Made by a program: the position numbers and the translations under genes. From Nomia melanderi (taxonomy: Eukaryota > Arthropoda > Insecta > Hymenoptera > Halictidae), in assembly GCF_051020985.1 (NCBI RefSeq), contig NW_027475134.1, forward strand, positions 4,836,001-4,900,000: a stretch of 64,000 nt of DNA, read 5' to 3'. Shown here in pieces: positions 1 to 11,029 of the stretch (within the stretch, counting starts at the first letter, position 1; every line of letters begins with the position of its first letter). The notes beneath the pieces were generated by a model, which was not told the DNA's origin, searched no databases, and was given only the letters and a program-made list of their open reading frames with translations.

Positions 1-88
1 AACGATCTCGGACCACCAGGGGCCGAGAAAACCACAGTCTCATGGGGCCGGACACTCAGGGTCAGGGTAAAATCCAATATATATCTGG
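1..88. repeat. Partial satellite monomer at left window edge
   Basis: The window begins at consensus position 88 (AACGATCTCGG) and runs to the end of that monomer, so the array continues to the left of the window. Confidence 0.95.
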
Positions 89-96
89 TGATATCT
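81..96. repeat. Ten-base-spaced ATATCT direct repeat at monomer junction
   Basis: ATATCT occurs at 81-86 and again at 91-96, separated by GGTG, so the spacing is 10 bp, about one helical turn. It straddles the end of one monomer and the start of the next and is present in most copies. AT-rich steps in 10-bp phase are typical of nucleosome-positioning DNA (known). A positioning role here is inference. Variants include ATATGT (7081, 15654) and ATTTAT (10402, 12677). Confidence 0.6.
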
Positions 97-99
97 CGG

Positions 100-118
100 G
101 TGCTATTAGAGATAGCGC
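100..118. other. Dyad 1: 7-bp stem, 5-base loop (in most monomers)
   Basis: GTGCTAT and ATAGCGC flank a 5-base loop. All pairs are Watson-Crick except one T-G opposition at the second pair. The loop is almost always TACAG or TAGAG, and the two forms define monomer haplotypes. The element sits at consensus positions 12-30 and recurs every 175 bp. Some classes break the stem: GTTATAT with ATAGCAC (31608 and later copies), GTCCTAT with ATAGCGA (30899 and later copies), GTGCCAT with ATAGCTC (38427 and later copies). So pairing is common but not universal, which argues against strict selection for a hairpin. Confidence 0.6.
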
Positions 119-181
119 AATAAACCAAAGTGAAATATCTGCAGGAGGCCCTGGCGCATGAATCTGTGCAACGGGAACGAC

Positions 182-202
182 CTCGGACCACCAGGGGCCG
201 AG
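182..202. other. Dyad 2: CTCGG / CCGAG inverted repeat
   Basis: CTCGG (182-186) and CCGAG (198-202) form a 5-bp inverted repeat around an 11-base interior (ACCACCAGGGG). The interior can add two more C-G pairs if one A is bulged. The element lies at consensus 94-114 and is present in most copies. One class changes both arms (CTCGGGCC and GGGCCCAG, for example near 38336, 49537, 54962 and 62662). That loses the original pairing but creates a shifted GGGCC/GGCCC stem. Confidence 0.5.
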
Positions 203-530
203 AAAACCACCGTCTCATGGGGCCGGACACTCCGGGTCAGTGAAAAATCCAATATATATCTGGTTATATCTCGAGTGCTATTACAGATAGCGCAATAAAT
301 CAAAGTGCATTGTCTGTAGGAGGACCTTGCGCATGAATCTGTGCAGCGGGAAGTACCTCGGACCACCAAGGGCCGAGAAAACCACAGTCTCACGGGGTCG
401 GACACTCAGTGTCAGGGAAAAATCCAATATATATCTGGTGATATCTCGGGTGCTATTAGAGATAGCGCAATAAACCAAAGTGAATTATCTGCAGGAGGCC
501 CTGGCGCATGAACCTGTGCAGCGGGAACGA

Positions 531-545
531 CCTCGGACACCAGGA
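531..545. other. 1-bp deletion tag (CGGACACCAGGAGCC)
   Basis: One C is lost from GGACCACCAGG, giving a 174-bp monomer. The same deletion with the same linked GAGCC and GGGGTCGG changes recurs at about 1056-1070, so it is one event in two copies three monomers apart. Confidence 0.85.
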
Positions 546-1648
546 GCCGAGAAAACCACTGTCTCATGGGGTCGGACACTCAGGGTCAGGGAAAAATCCA
601 ATTTATATCTGGTGATATCTCGGGTGCTATTAGAGATAGCGCAATAAACCAAAGTGCATTGTCTGTAGGAGGCCCAGGCGAATGAATCTGTGCACCGGGA
701 TCGACCTCGGACCACCAGGGGCCGAGAAAATCACAGTCTCATGGGGCCGGACTGTCAGGGTCAGGGAAAAATCCAATATATATCTGGTGATATCTCGGGT
801 GCGATTGGAGATAACGCAATAAACCAAAGTGCATTGTCGGCAGCAGGCCCTGGCGCATGAATCTGTGCAGCGGGAACGACCTCGGACCACCAGAGGCCGA
901 GAAAACCACCGTCTCATGGGGCCGGACTCTCAGGGTCAGGGAAAAATCCAATATATATCTGGTGATATCTCGGGTGCTGTTAGAAATAGCGCAATAAATC
1001 AAAGTGAATTATCTGCAGGGGGCCCTGGCGCATGAATCTGTGCAGCGGGAACGACCTCGGACACCAGGAGCCGAGAAAACCACCGTCTCATGGGGTCGGA
1101 CGCTCAGGGTCAGGGAATAATCCAATATATATCTGGTGATATCTCGGGTGCTATTACAGATAGCGCAATAAATCAAAGTGCATTGTCTGTAGGAGGCCCT
1201 GGCGCATGAATCTGTGCAGCGGGAACGATCACGGACCACCAGGGGCCGAGAAAACCACAGTCTCATGGGGCCGGACACTCAGGGTCAGGGTAAAATCCAA
1301 TATATATCTGGCGATATCTCGGGTGCTATTGGAGATAGCGCAATAAACCAAAGTGCATTGTCTGTAGGAGGCACTGGCGCATGAATCTGTGAGGCGGGAA
1401 CGATCTCTGACCGCCAGGTGCAGAGAAAACCACAGTCTTATGGGCCAGGACACTCAGGGTCATGGGAAAATACAATATATATCTGGTGATATCTCGGGTG
1501 CTATTAGAGATAGAGCAATAAGCGAAAGTGAATTATCTGCAGGAGGCCCTGGCGCATGAATCTGTGCAGCGGGAACGACCACGGACCACCAGGGGCCGAG
1601 AAAACCACCGTCTCATTGTGCCGGACACTCAGGGTCAGGGGAAAATCC

Positions 1649-1662
1649 AATATATATATCTG
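1649..1662. other. 2-bp TA expansion in AT tail
   Basis: The monomer tail has one extra TA (TATATATATCTGG), restoring the register lost by two earlier 1-bp deletions. It is not followed by the CAGGTG seen in the 35-37 kb expansions, so it is probably an independent event. Confidence 0.85.
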
Positions 1663-2131
1663 GTCATATCTCGGGTGCTATTACAGATAGCGCAATAAAT
1701 CAAAGTGCGTTGTCTGTAGGAGGCCGCGGCGCATGAATCTGTGCAGCGGGAACGACCTCGGACCACTAGGGGCCGAGAAAACCACAGTCTCATGGGGCCG
1801 CACACTCAGGGTCAGGGGAAAATCCAATATATATCTGGTGATATCTCGGGTGCTATTACAGATAGCGCAATAAATCAAAGTGCATTGTCTGTAGGAGGCC
1901 GTGGCGCATGAATCTGGGCAGCGGGAACGATCTCGGACCACCAGCGGCCGAGAAAACAACCGTCTCATGGGGCCGGACACTCAGGGTCGGGGAAAAATCC
2001 AATATATATCTGGTGATATCTCGGGTGCTATTACAGATAGCGCAATAAATCAAAGTGCATTGTCTGTAGGAGGCACTGGCGAATGAATCTGTGCAGCAGG
2101 AACGACCTCGGACCAACAGGGGCCGAGAAAA

Positions 2132-2178
2132 TTACTGATATTCGGAATCCGTCACCCTAGGTCATGTAAAAATCCAGC
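2132..2178. repeat. V-type divergent tract, copy 1
   Basis: From just after GAGAAAA to AATCCAGC the monomer departs from the array norm at about 19 positions in some 50 bp, without any length change. The core TTCGGAATCCGTCAC contains the small inverted repeat CGGA-A-TCCG. The rest of the monomer is ordinary. This copy has ATTACTGATATTC and CACCCTAGG, which differ from all later copies. Confidence 0.85.
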
Positions 2179-2220
2179 ATATATCTGGTGATATCTCGGG
2201 TGCTATTAGAGATAGCGCAA

Positions 2221-2236
2221 TAAACCAAGTGAGTTA
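2221..2236. other. 1-bp deletion (AAACCAAGTGAG)
   Basis: AAACCAAAGTG is shortened by one A. Single occurrence. Confidence 0.8.
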
Positions 2237-5200
2237 TCTGCAGGAGGCCCTGGCGCCTGAATCTGGGAAGCGGGAGCGTCCTCGGACCACCTGGGGCCGA
2301 GAAAACCACCGTCTCATGGGGCCGGACACCCAGAGTCAGGGGAAAATCCAATATATATCTGGTGATATCTCAGGTGCTATTAGATATAGCGCAATAAACC
2401 AAAGTGAATTATCTGCAGGAGGCCCTCGCGCATGAATCTGTGCAGCGGGAATGACCTCGGTCCACCAGGGGCCGAGAAAACCACCGTCTCATGGGGCTGG
2501 ACACTCAGGGTGAGGGAAATATCCAATATATATCTGGTGATATCTCGGGTGCTATTACAGATAGCGCAATAAATCAAAGTGCATTGTCTGTAGGAGGCCG
2601 TGGCGCATGAATCTGGGCAGCGGGAACGACCTCGGACCACCAGGGGCCGAGAAGACCACCGTCTCATGGGGCCGGCCACTCAGGGTCAGGGGAAAATCCA
2701 ATATATATCTGGTGATATCTCGGATGCTATTAGAGATAGCGCAATAAGCCAAAGGGAATTATCTGCAGGAGGCCCTGGCGCATGCATCTGTGCAGCGGGA
2801 ACGACCTAGGACCACCAGGGGCCGAGAAAACCACCGTCTCATGGGGCCGGACACTCAGGGTCAGGGGAAAATCCAATATATATCTGGTGATATCTCGGGT
2901 GCTATTACAGATAGCGCAATAAATCAAAGTGCGTTGTCTGTAGGAAGCCCTGGCGCATGAATCTGTGCAGCGGGAACGACCTCGGACCACCAGGGTCCGA
3001 GAAAACCACCGTCTCATGGGGCCGGACACTCAGGGTCAGGGGAAAATCCAATATATATCTGGTGATATCTCGCGTGCTATTACAGATAGCGCAATAAATC
3101 AAAGTGAATTATCTGCAGTAGGCCCTGGCGCATGAATCTGTGCAGCGGGAACGACCTCGGACCACCAGGGGCCGAGAAAACTACCGTCTCATTAGGTCGG
3201 TCACTCAGGGTCAGTGAAAAATCCAATATATATCTGCTGATATCTCGGGTGCTATTACAGATAGCGCAATAAATCAAAGTGCATTGTCTGTAGGAGGCCC
3301 TGGCGCATGAATCTGTGCAGCGGGTACGACCTCGGACCACCAGGGGCCGAAAAAACCACTGTCTCATGGGGCCGGACACTCAGGGTCAGGGGAAAATCCA
3401 ATATATATCTGGTGATATCTCGGGCGCTATTAGAAATAGCGCAATAAACCAAAGTGAATTATCTGCAGGAGGCCCTGGCGCATGAATCTGTGCAGCGGGA
3501 ACGACCTCGGTCCACCAGGGGCCGAGAAAACCACCGTCTCATGGGGCTGGACACTCAGGGTGAGGGAAATATCCAATATGTATCTGGTGACATCTCGGGT
3601 GCTATTACAGATAGCGCAATAAATCAAAGTGCATTGTCAGAAGGAAGCCGTGGCGCATGAATCTGGGCAGCGGGAACGACCTCTGACCACCAGGGGCCGA
3701 GAAAAGCACCGTCTCATGGGGCCGGACACTCTGGGTCGGGGAAAAATCCAATATATATCTGGTGATATCTCGGGTGCTATTAGAGATAGCGCGATAAATC
3801 AAAGTGACTTATCTGCAGGAGGCCCTGGCGCATGCATCTGTGCAGCGGGAACGACCTCGGACCACCAGGGGCCGAGAAAACCACAGTCACATGGGGCCGG
3901 ACACTCAGGGCCAGGGTAAAATCCAATATATATCTGGTGATATCTCGGGTGCTATTACAGATAGCGCAATAAATCAAAGTGCATTATCTGCAGGAGGCTC
4001 TAGCGCATGAACCTGTGCAGCGAGATCGATCTCGGACCCCCAGGGGCCGAGAAAACCACCGACACATGGGGCCGGGCACTCAGGGTCAGGGAAAAATCCA
4101 ATATATATCTGGTGATAGCTCGGGTGCTATTGCAGATAGCGCAATAAATCAAAGTGCATTGTCTGTAGGAGGCCCTGGCGCATGAATCTGTGCAGCGGGA
4201 ACGATCTCGGACCACCAGGGGCCGAGAAAACCACAGTCTCATGGGGCCGGACACTCAGGGTCAGGGTAAAATCCAACATATATCTGGTGATATCTCGGGT
4301 GCTTTTACAGATAGCGCAATAAATCAAAGTGCATTGTCTGTATTAGGACCCGGCGCATGAATCTGTGCAGCGGGAACGACCTCGGATCACCAGGGGCCGA
4401 GAAAACCACCGTCTCATGGGGCCGGACGCTCAGGGTCAGTGAAAAATCCAATATATATCTGGTGATATCTCGGGTGCTATTACAGATAGCGCAATAAATG
4501 AAAGTGCATTGTCTGTAGGAGGCCCTGGCGCATGAATCTGTGCAGCGGGAACGACCTCGGACCACCAGGGGCCGAGAAAACCACAGTCTCATGGGGCCGG
4601 ACACTCAGGGTCAGGGGAAAATCCAATATATATCTGGTGATATCTCGGGTGCTATTAGAGATAGCGCAACAAACCAAAGTGTATTATCTGCAGGAGGCCC
4701 TGGCGCATGAATCTGTGCAACGGGAACGACCTCGGACCACCAGGGGCCGAGAAAACCACCGTCTCATGGGGCGGGACACTCAGGGTCAGTGAAAAATCCA
4801 ATATATATCTGGTTATATCTCGGGTGCTATTACAGATAGCGCAATAAATCAAAGTGCATTGTCTGTAGGAGGACCTTCCGCATGAATCTGTGCAGCGGGA
4901 ACTACCTCGGACCACCAGGGGCCGAGAAAACCACCGTCTCATGGGGCCGGACAGTCAGGGTCAGGGAAAAATCCAATATATTTCTGGTGATATCTCGGGT
5001 TATATTACAGATAGAACAATAAATCAAAGTGCATTGTTTGTAGGAGGCCCTGGTGCATGAATCTGTGCAGCGGGAACGACCTGGGACCACCAGGGGCCGA
5101 GAAAACCACCGACACATGGGGCCGGACACTCAGGGTCAGGGGAAAATCCAACATATATCTGGTGATATCTCGGGTGCTATTACAGATAGCGCAATAAATC

Positions 5201-5455
5201 AAAGTGCATTGTCTGTAGGAGGCTCAGGCGAATGAATCTGGGCAGCGGGAACGACCTCGGACCACCAGGGGCCGAGAAAACCACAGTCTCATGGGGCCGG
5301 ACACTCAGGGTCAGGGGAAAATCCAATATATATCTGGTGATATCTCGGGTGCTATTACAGATAGCGCAATAAACCAAAGTGCATTGTCTGTAGGAGGCTC
5401 TTGCGAATGAATCTGTACCGCAGGAACGACCTCGGACCACCAGTGGCCGAGAAAA

Positions 5456-5502
5456 TTACAGATATTCGGAATCCGTCACCCAAGGTCATGTAAAAATCCA
5501 GC
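5456..5502. repeat. V-type divergent tract, copy 2
   Basis: Same tract as at 2132, here with ATTACAGATATTC and CACCCAAGG, the form kept in all later copies. It is followed by GCAAATATCTGG rather than GCATATATCTGG. The upstream part reads GTACCGCAGGAACG, unique to this copy. Confidence 0.85.
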
Positions 5503-6650
5503 AAATATCTGGTGATATCTCGGGTGCTATTAGAGATAGCGCAATAAACCAAAGTGAATTATCTGCAGGAGGCCCTGGCGCATGAATCTGTGCAACGGGA
5601 ACGACCTCGGACCACCAGGGGCCGAGAAAACCACAGTCTCATGGGGCCGGACACTCAGGGTCAGGGGAAAATCCAATATAGATCTGGTGATATCTCGGGT
5701 GCTATTAGAGATAGCGAAATAAACCAAAGTGAATTCTCTACAGGAGGCCCTGGCGCATGAATCCGTGCAGCGGGAACGTCCTCGGACCTCCAGGGGCCGA
5801 GACAACGACCGTCTCATGGGGCCGGACACTCAGGGTCAGGGTAATATCCAATATATATCTGGTGATATCTCGGGTGCTATTACAGATAGCGCAATAAATC
5901 AAAGTGCATTGTCTGTAGGAGGCCCTGGCGCATGAATCTGTGCAGCGGGCACCACCTCGGACCACCAAGGGCCGAGAAAACCACAGTCTCATGGGGCCGG
6001 ACACTCAGGGTCAGGGGAAAATCCAATATATATCTGGGGATATCTCGGGTGCTATTAGAGATAGCGAAATAAACCAAAGTGAATTATCTGCAGGAGGCCC
6101 TGGCGCATGAATCTGTGCAACGGGAACGACCACGGACCACCAGGGGCCGAGAAAACCACAGTCTCATGGGGCGGGACACTCAGGGTCAGGGGAAAATCCA
6201 ATATAGATCTGGTGATATCTCGGGTGCTATTACAGATAGCGCAATAAACCAAAGTGAATTATCTGCAGGAGGCCCTGGCGCATGAATCTGTGCAGCGGGG
6301 ACGACCTCGGACCACCAGGGGCCGAGAAAACCACCGTCTCATGGGGCCGGACTGTCAGGGACAGGGGAAAATCCAATATATATCTGGTGATATCTCGGGT
6401 GCTATTACAGATAGCGCAATAAATCAAAGTGCATTGTCTGTAGGAGGCCCTGGCGCATAAATCTGTGCAGCGGGAACAACCTCGGACCACCAGGGGCCGA
6501 GAAAACCACCGACACATGGGGCCGGACTGTCAGGGTCTGGGAAAAATCCAATATATATCTGGTGATATCTCGAGTGCTATTAGAGATAGCGCAATAAACC
6601 AAAGTGAATTATCTGCAGGAGGGCCTAGCGTATTAATCTGAGCAGCCGGA

Positions 6651-9600
6651 ACGACCTCGGACCACCAGGCGCCGAGAAAACTACCGTCTCATGGGGCCGG
6701 TCACTCAGGGTCAGTGAAAAATCCAATATATATCTGCTGATATCTCGGGTGCTATTAGAGATAGCGCAATAAATCAAAGTGCATTGTCTGTAGGAGGCCC
6801 TGGCGCATGAATCTGTGCAGCGGGAACGACCTCGGACCACCAGGGGCCGAGAAAACCACAGTCTCATGGGGCCGGACACTCAGGGTCAGGGGAAAATCCA
6901 ATATATATCTGGTGATATTTCGGGTGCTATTAGAGATAGCGCAATAAATCAAAGTGCATTGTCTGTAGGAGGCCCTGGCGCATGAATCTGTGCAGCGGGA
7001 ACGACCTCGGAACACCAGGGACCGAGAAAACCACCGCCTCATGGGGCCGGACACTCAGGGTCAGTGAAAAATCCAATATATATGTGGTGATATCTCGCGT
7101 GCTATTACAGATAGCGCAATAAATCAAAGTGAATTATCTGCAGTAGGCCCTGGCGCATGAATCTGTGCAGCGGGAACGACCTCGGACCACCAGGGGCCGA
7201 GAAAATTACCGTCTCATGGGGCCGGTCACTCAGGGTCAGTGAAAAATCCAATATATATCTGCTGATATCTCGGGTGCTATTACAGATAGCGCAATAAATC
7301 AAAGTGCATTGTCTGTAGGAGGCCCTGGCGCATGAATCTGTGCAGCGGGAACGACCTCGGACCACCAGGGGCCGAAAAAACCACTGTCTCATGGGGCCGG
7401 ACACTCAGGGTCAGGGGAAAATCCAATATATATCTGGTGATATCACGGCTGCTATTACAGATAGCGCAATAAATCAAAGTGCATTGTCTGTAGGAGGCCC
7501 TGGCGCATGAATCTGTGCAGAGGGAACGACCTCGGAGCACCAGGGGCGAGACAACCACCTTCTCATGGGGCCGGACACTCAGGGTCAGGGAAAAATCCAA
7601 TATATATCTGGTGATATCTCGGGTGCTATTAGAGATAGCGCAATAAATCAAAGTGCATTGTCTGTAGGAGGCCCTGGGGCATGAATCTGTGCAGCGGGAA
7701 CGACCTCGGAACACCAGGGGCCGAGAAAACCACCGTCACATGGGGCAGGACACTCAGGGTCAGTGAAAAATCCAATATATATATGGTGATATCTCGGGTG
7801 CTATTACAGACACCGTAATAAATCAAAGTGCATTGTCTGTAGGAGACCCTGGCGCATGATCCTGTGCAGCGGGAACGACCTCGGACCACCAGGGGCCGAG
7901 AAAACGACCTTCTCATGGGGCCGGACACACAGGGTCAGGGAAAAATCCAATATATATCTGGTGATATCTCGGGTGCTATTACAGATAGCGCAATAAATCA
8001 AAGTGCATTGTCTGTAGGAGGCCCCGGCGCATGAACCTGTGCAGCGGGAACGTCCTCGGACCTCCAGGGGCCGAGACAACGACCGTCTCATGGGGCCGGA
8101 CACTCAGGGTCAGGGTAAAATCCAATATATATCTGGTGATATCTCGGGTGCTATTACAGATAGCGCAATAAATCAAAGTGCATTGTCTGTAGGAGGCCAT
8201 GGCGCATGAATCTGTGCAGCGGGAACGACCTCGGACGACCAGGGGCCGAGAAAACCACAGTCTCATGGGGCCGGACACTCAGGGTCAGGGGAAAATCCAA
8301 TATATATCTGGTGATATATCGGGTGCTATTACAGATAGCGCAATAAATCAAAGTGCATTGTCTGTAGGAGGCCCTGGCGCATGAATCTGTGAAGCGGGAA
8401 CGACCTCGGAACACCAGGGACCGAGAAAACCACCGCCTCATGGGGCCGGACACTCAGGGTCAGTGAAAAATCCAATATATATGTGGTGATATCTCGCGTG
8501 CTATTACAGATAGCGCAATAAATCAAAGTGAATTATCTGCAGTAGGCCCTGGCGCATGAATCTGTGCAGCGGGAACGACCTCGGACCACCAGGGGCCGAG
8601 AAAACTACCGTCTCATTAGGTCGGTCACTCAGGGTCAGTGAAAAATCCAATATATATCTGCTGATATCTCGGGTGCTATTACAGATAGCGCAATAAATCA
8701 AAGTGCATTGTCTGTAGGAGGCCCTGGCGCATGAATCTGTGCAGCGGGTACGACCTCGGACCACCAGGGGCCGAAAAAACCACTGTCTCATGGGGCCGGA
8801 CACTCAGGGTCAGGGGAAAATCCAATATATATCTGGTGATATCACGGCTGCTATTACAGATAGCGCAATAAATCAAAGTGCATTGTCTGTAGGAGGCCCT
8901 GGCGCATGAATCTGTGCAGCGGGAACGACCTCGGAACACCAGGGACCGAGAAAACCACCGTCTCATGGGGCCGGACACTCAGGGTCAGGGGAAAATCCAA
9001 TATATATCTGGTGATATCACGGCTGCTATTACAGATAGCGCAATAAATCAAAATGCATTGTCTGTAGGAGGCCCTGGCGCATGAATCTGTGCAGCGGGAA
9101 CGACCTCGGAACACCAGGGACCGAGAAAACCACCGTCTCATGGGGCCGGACACTCAGGGTCAGTGAAAAATCCAATATATATGTGGTGATATCTCGGCTG
9201 CTATTACAGATAGCGCAATAAATCAAAGTGCATTGTCTGTAGGAGGCCCTGGCGCATGAATCTGTGCAGAGGGAACGACCTCGGAGCACCAGGGGCGAGA
9301 CAACCACCTTCTCATGGGGCCGGACACTCAGGGTCAGGGAAAAATCCAATATATATCTGGTGATATCTCGGGTCCTATTACAGATAGCGCAATAAATCAA
9401 AGTGCATTACCTGTAGGAGACCCTGGCGCATGAATCTGTGCAGCGGGAACGTCCTCGGACCTCCAGGGGCCGAGAAAACCACAGTCTCATGGGGCCGGAC
9501 ACTCAGGGTCAGGGGAAAATCCAATATATATCTGGTGATATCTCGGGTGCTATTAGAGATAGCGCAATAAATCAAAGTGCATTGTCTGTAGGAGGCCCTG

Positions 9601-10437
9601 GGGCATGAACCTGTGCAGCGGGAACGACCTCGGACCACCAGGGGCCGAGAAAACCACAGTCTCATGGGGCCGGACACTCAGGGTCAGGGGAAAATCCAAT
9701 ATATATCTGGTGATATCTCGGGAGCTATTAGAGATACCGCAATAAATCAAAGTGCATTGTCTGTAGGAGACCCTGGCGCATGATCCTGTGCAGCGGGAAC
9801 GACCTCGGACCACCAGGGGCCGAGAAAACGACCTTCTCATGGGGCCGGACACACAGGGTCAGGGAAAAATCCAATATATATCTGGTGATATCTCGGGTGC
9901 TATTACAGATAGCGCAATAAATCAAAGTGCATTGTCTGTAGGAGGCCCCGGCGCATGAACCTGTGCAGCGGGAACGTCCTCGGACCTCCAGGGGCCGAGA
10001 CAACGACCGTCTCATGGGGCCGGACACTCAGGGTCAGGGTAAAATCCAATATATATCTGGTGATATCTCGGGTGCTATTACAGATAGCGCAATAAATCAA
10101 AGTGCATTGTCTGTAGGAGGCCCTGGCGCAAGAATCTGTGCAGCGGGAACGACCTCGGACGACCAGGGGCCGAGAAAACCACAGTCTCAAGGGGCCGGAC
10201 ACTCAGGGTCATGGGAAAATCCAATATATATCTGGTGATATCTCTGGTGCTATTACAGATAGCGCAATAAATCAAAGTGCATTGTCTGTAGGAGGCCCTG
10301 GCGCATAAATGTGGCCAGCGGGAACGACCTCGGACCATCAGGGGCCGAGAAAACCACCGTCTCATGGGGCCGGACACTCAGGGTCAGGGGAAAATCCAAT
10401 ATTTATCTGGTGATATCTTGGGTGCTATTACAGATAG
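6651..10437. repeat. Segment with 8-, 10- and 11-monomer local copies
   Basis: About 22 monomers with recent local duplications. The monomer near 7105-7445 is related to the one near 8504-8840 (8 monomers apart, offset 1,399 because of a 1-bp deletion). The monomer with GGCGAGACAACC near 7541 recurs near 9291 (10 monomers). The stretch 7816-8195 recurs at 9740-10119 (11 monomers, offset 1,924) with the rare marker GCATGATCCTGTG. A further relative of that stretch lies near 13420-13550. The rare form GATATCACGGCTGC occurs at 7440, 8838 and 9013. Confidence 0.7.
7541..7556. other. 1-bp deletion tag (GGGGCGAGACAACC)
   Basis: One C is lost from GGGGCCGAG. The same change with CGGAGCACC and CACCTTCTC recurs near 9290-9306, 10 monomers later. 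The two 174-bp units are in-frame multiples of three, which is why the longest open frames of the window (minus strand, about 7280-7714 and 9029-9400) fall here. Confidence 0.85.
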
Positions 10438-11029
10438 CGCAATAAATCAAAGTGCATTGTCTGTAGGAGGCCCTGGCGCATGAATCTGTGCAGCGGGAAC
10501 GACCTCGGACCACCAGGGGCCGAGAAAACCACCGTCCCGAGGGGCCGGACACTTAGGGTCAGTGAAAAATCCAATATCTATCTGGTGATATCTCGGGTGC
10601 TATTACAGATAGCGCAATAAATCAAAGTGAATTATCTGCAGGAGGCCCTGGCGCATGAATCTGTGCAAGGGGAACGACCTCGGACCACCAGGGGCAGAGA
10701 AAACCACAGTCTCATGGGGCCGGACACACAGGGTCAGGGAAAAATTCAATATATATCTGGTGATATCTTGGGTGCTATTAGAGATAGCGCAATAAACCAA
10801 AGTGAATTATCTGCAGGAGGCCCTGGCGCATGAATCTGTGCAACGGGAACGACCCCGGACCACCAGGGGCCGAGAAAACGACAGTCTCAAGGGGCCGGAC
10901 ACTCAGGGTCAGGGGAAAATCCAATATATATCTGGTGATATCTCGGGTGCTATTACAGATAGCGCAATAAATCAAAGTGCATTGTCTGTAGGAGGCCCTG
11001 GCGCATGAATCTGTGCAGCGGGAACGACC

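Larger units (their letters stand above)
89..263. repeat. First complete satellite monomer (reference unit)
   Basis: I use this copy to define coordinates inside the unit. In order: an EcoRV-containing start (TGATATCTCGGG, positions 1-12); a short dyad (12-30); an A-rich stretch with ATAAA (31-41); the segment that separates the two main haplotypes (about 36-60); a GC-rich block GGCCCTGGCGCATG (59-72); GCAGCGGGAACG (80-91); a second dyad around CACCAGGGG (94-114); GAGAAAACCAC (112-122); TCATGGGGCCGGACACTCAG (128-146); and an AT-rich tail AAAATCCAATATATATCTGG (156-175). No start-to-stop frame is kept from one copy to the next, because 175 = 3 x 58 + 1. Confidence 0.9.
89..6650. repeat. Left segment: diverged, poorly homogenised monomers
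   Basis: About 37 monomers. Neighbouring copies differ at many scattered positions and I find no long block repeated inside the segment. It holds four length variants (near 536, 1061, 1651 and 2226) and two V-type monomers (2132, 5456). The only clear outside match is about 345 bp near 3070-3415. It recurs near 8494-8839, 31 monomers away, with shared rare changes such as CATTAGGTCGG and GCGGGTACGACC. Less homogenised monomers often lie towards the edge of an array (known for several satellites). That the array edge lies to the left is inference. Confidence 0.6.

Noticed and set aside
76..90. CCAAT/TATA-like promoter in the AT-rich tail
   Set aside because: CCAAT and ATATATA overlap instead of being spaced as promoter elements, and no gene follows. 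Low-complexity AT sequence is the simpler reading.
145..165. Internal RNA polymerase III A/B boxes (tRNA-derived SINE origin)
   Set aside because: TGGCGCATGAATC only loosely resembles an A box, there is no convincing B box (GGTTCGA) and no A-rich 3' end.
195..247. G-quadruplex from the four G-runs per monomer
   Set aside because: The loops between G-runs are too long (over 20 bases between the first two) for a canonical quadruplex.
89..263. CENP-B box in the monomer
   Set aside because: The consensus has no TTCG on either strand. V tracts contain TTCG but lack the CGGG at the required distance.
106..405. Recurring minus-strand open frame of 65-99 codons (MSGPMR... ending in ...LLRYL)
   Set aside because: It recurs every 175 bp because the DNA does. 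Its two halves are the same DNA read in two different frames. No domain, no codon-level conservation, and the frame shifts by one base in every monomer.
3454..3660. Recurring plus-strand open frame of about 68 codons (MNYLQEALAHES...)
   Set aside because: It is present only in monomers with the GAATTATCTGCAGG haplotype and is broken by ordinary variation in the others. A by-product of the repeat.
5451..5510. V tract as an inserted mobile element
   Set aside because: There is no length change, no terminal repeats and no target-site duplication. It aligns base for base with the ordinary monomer.
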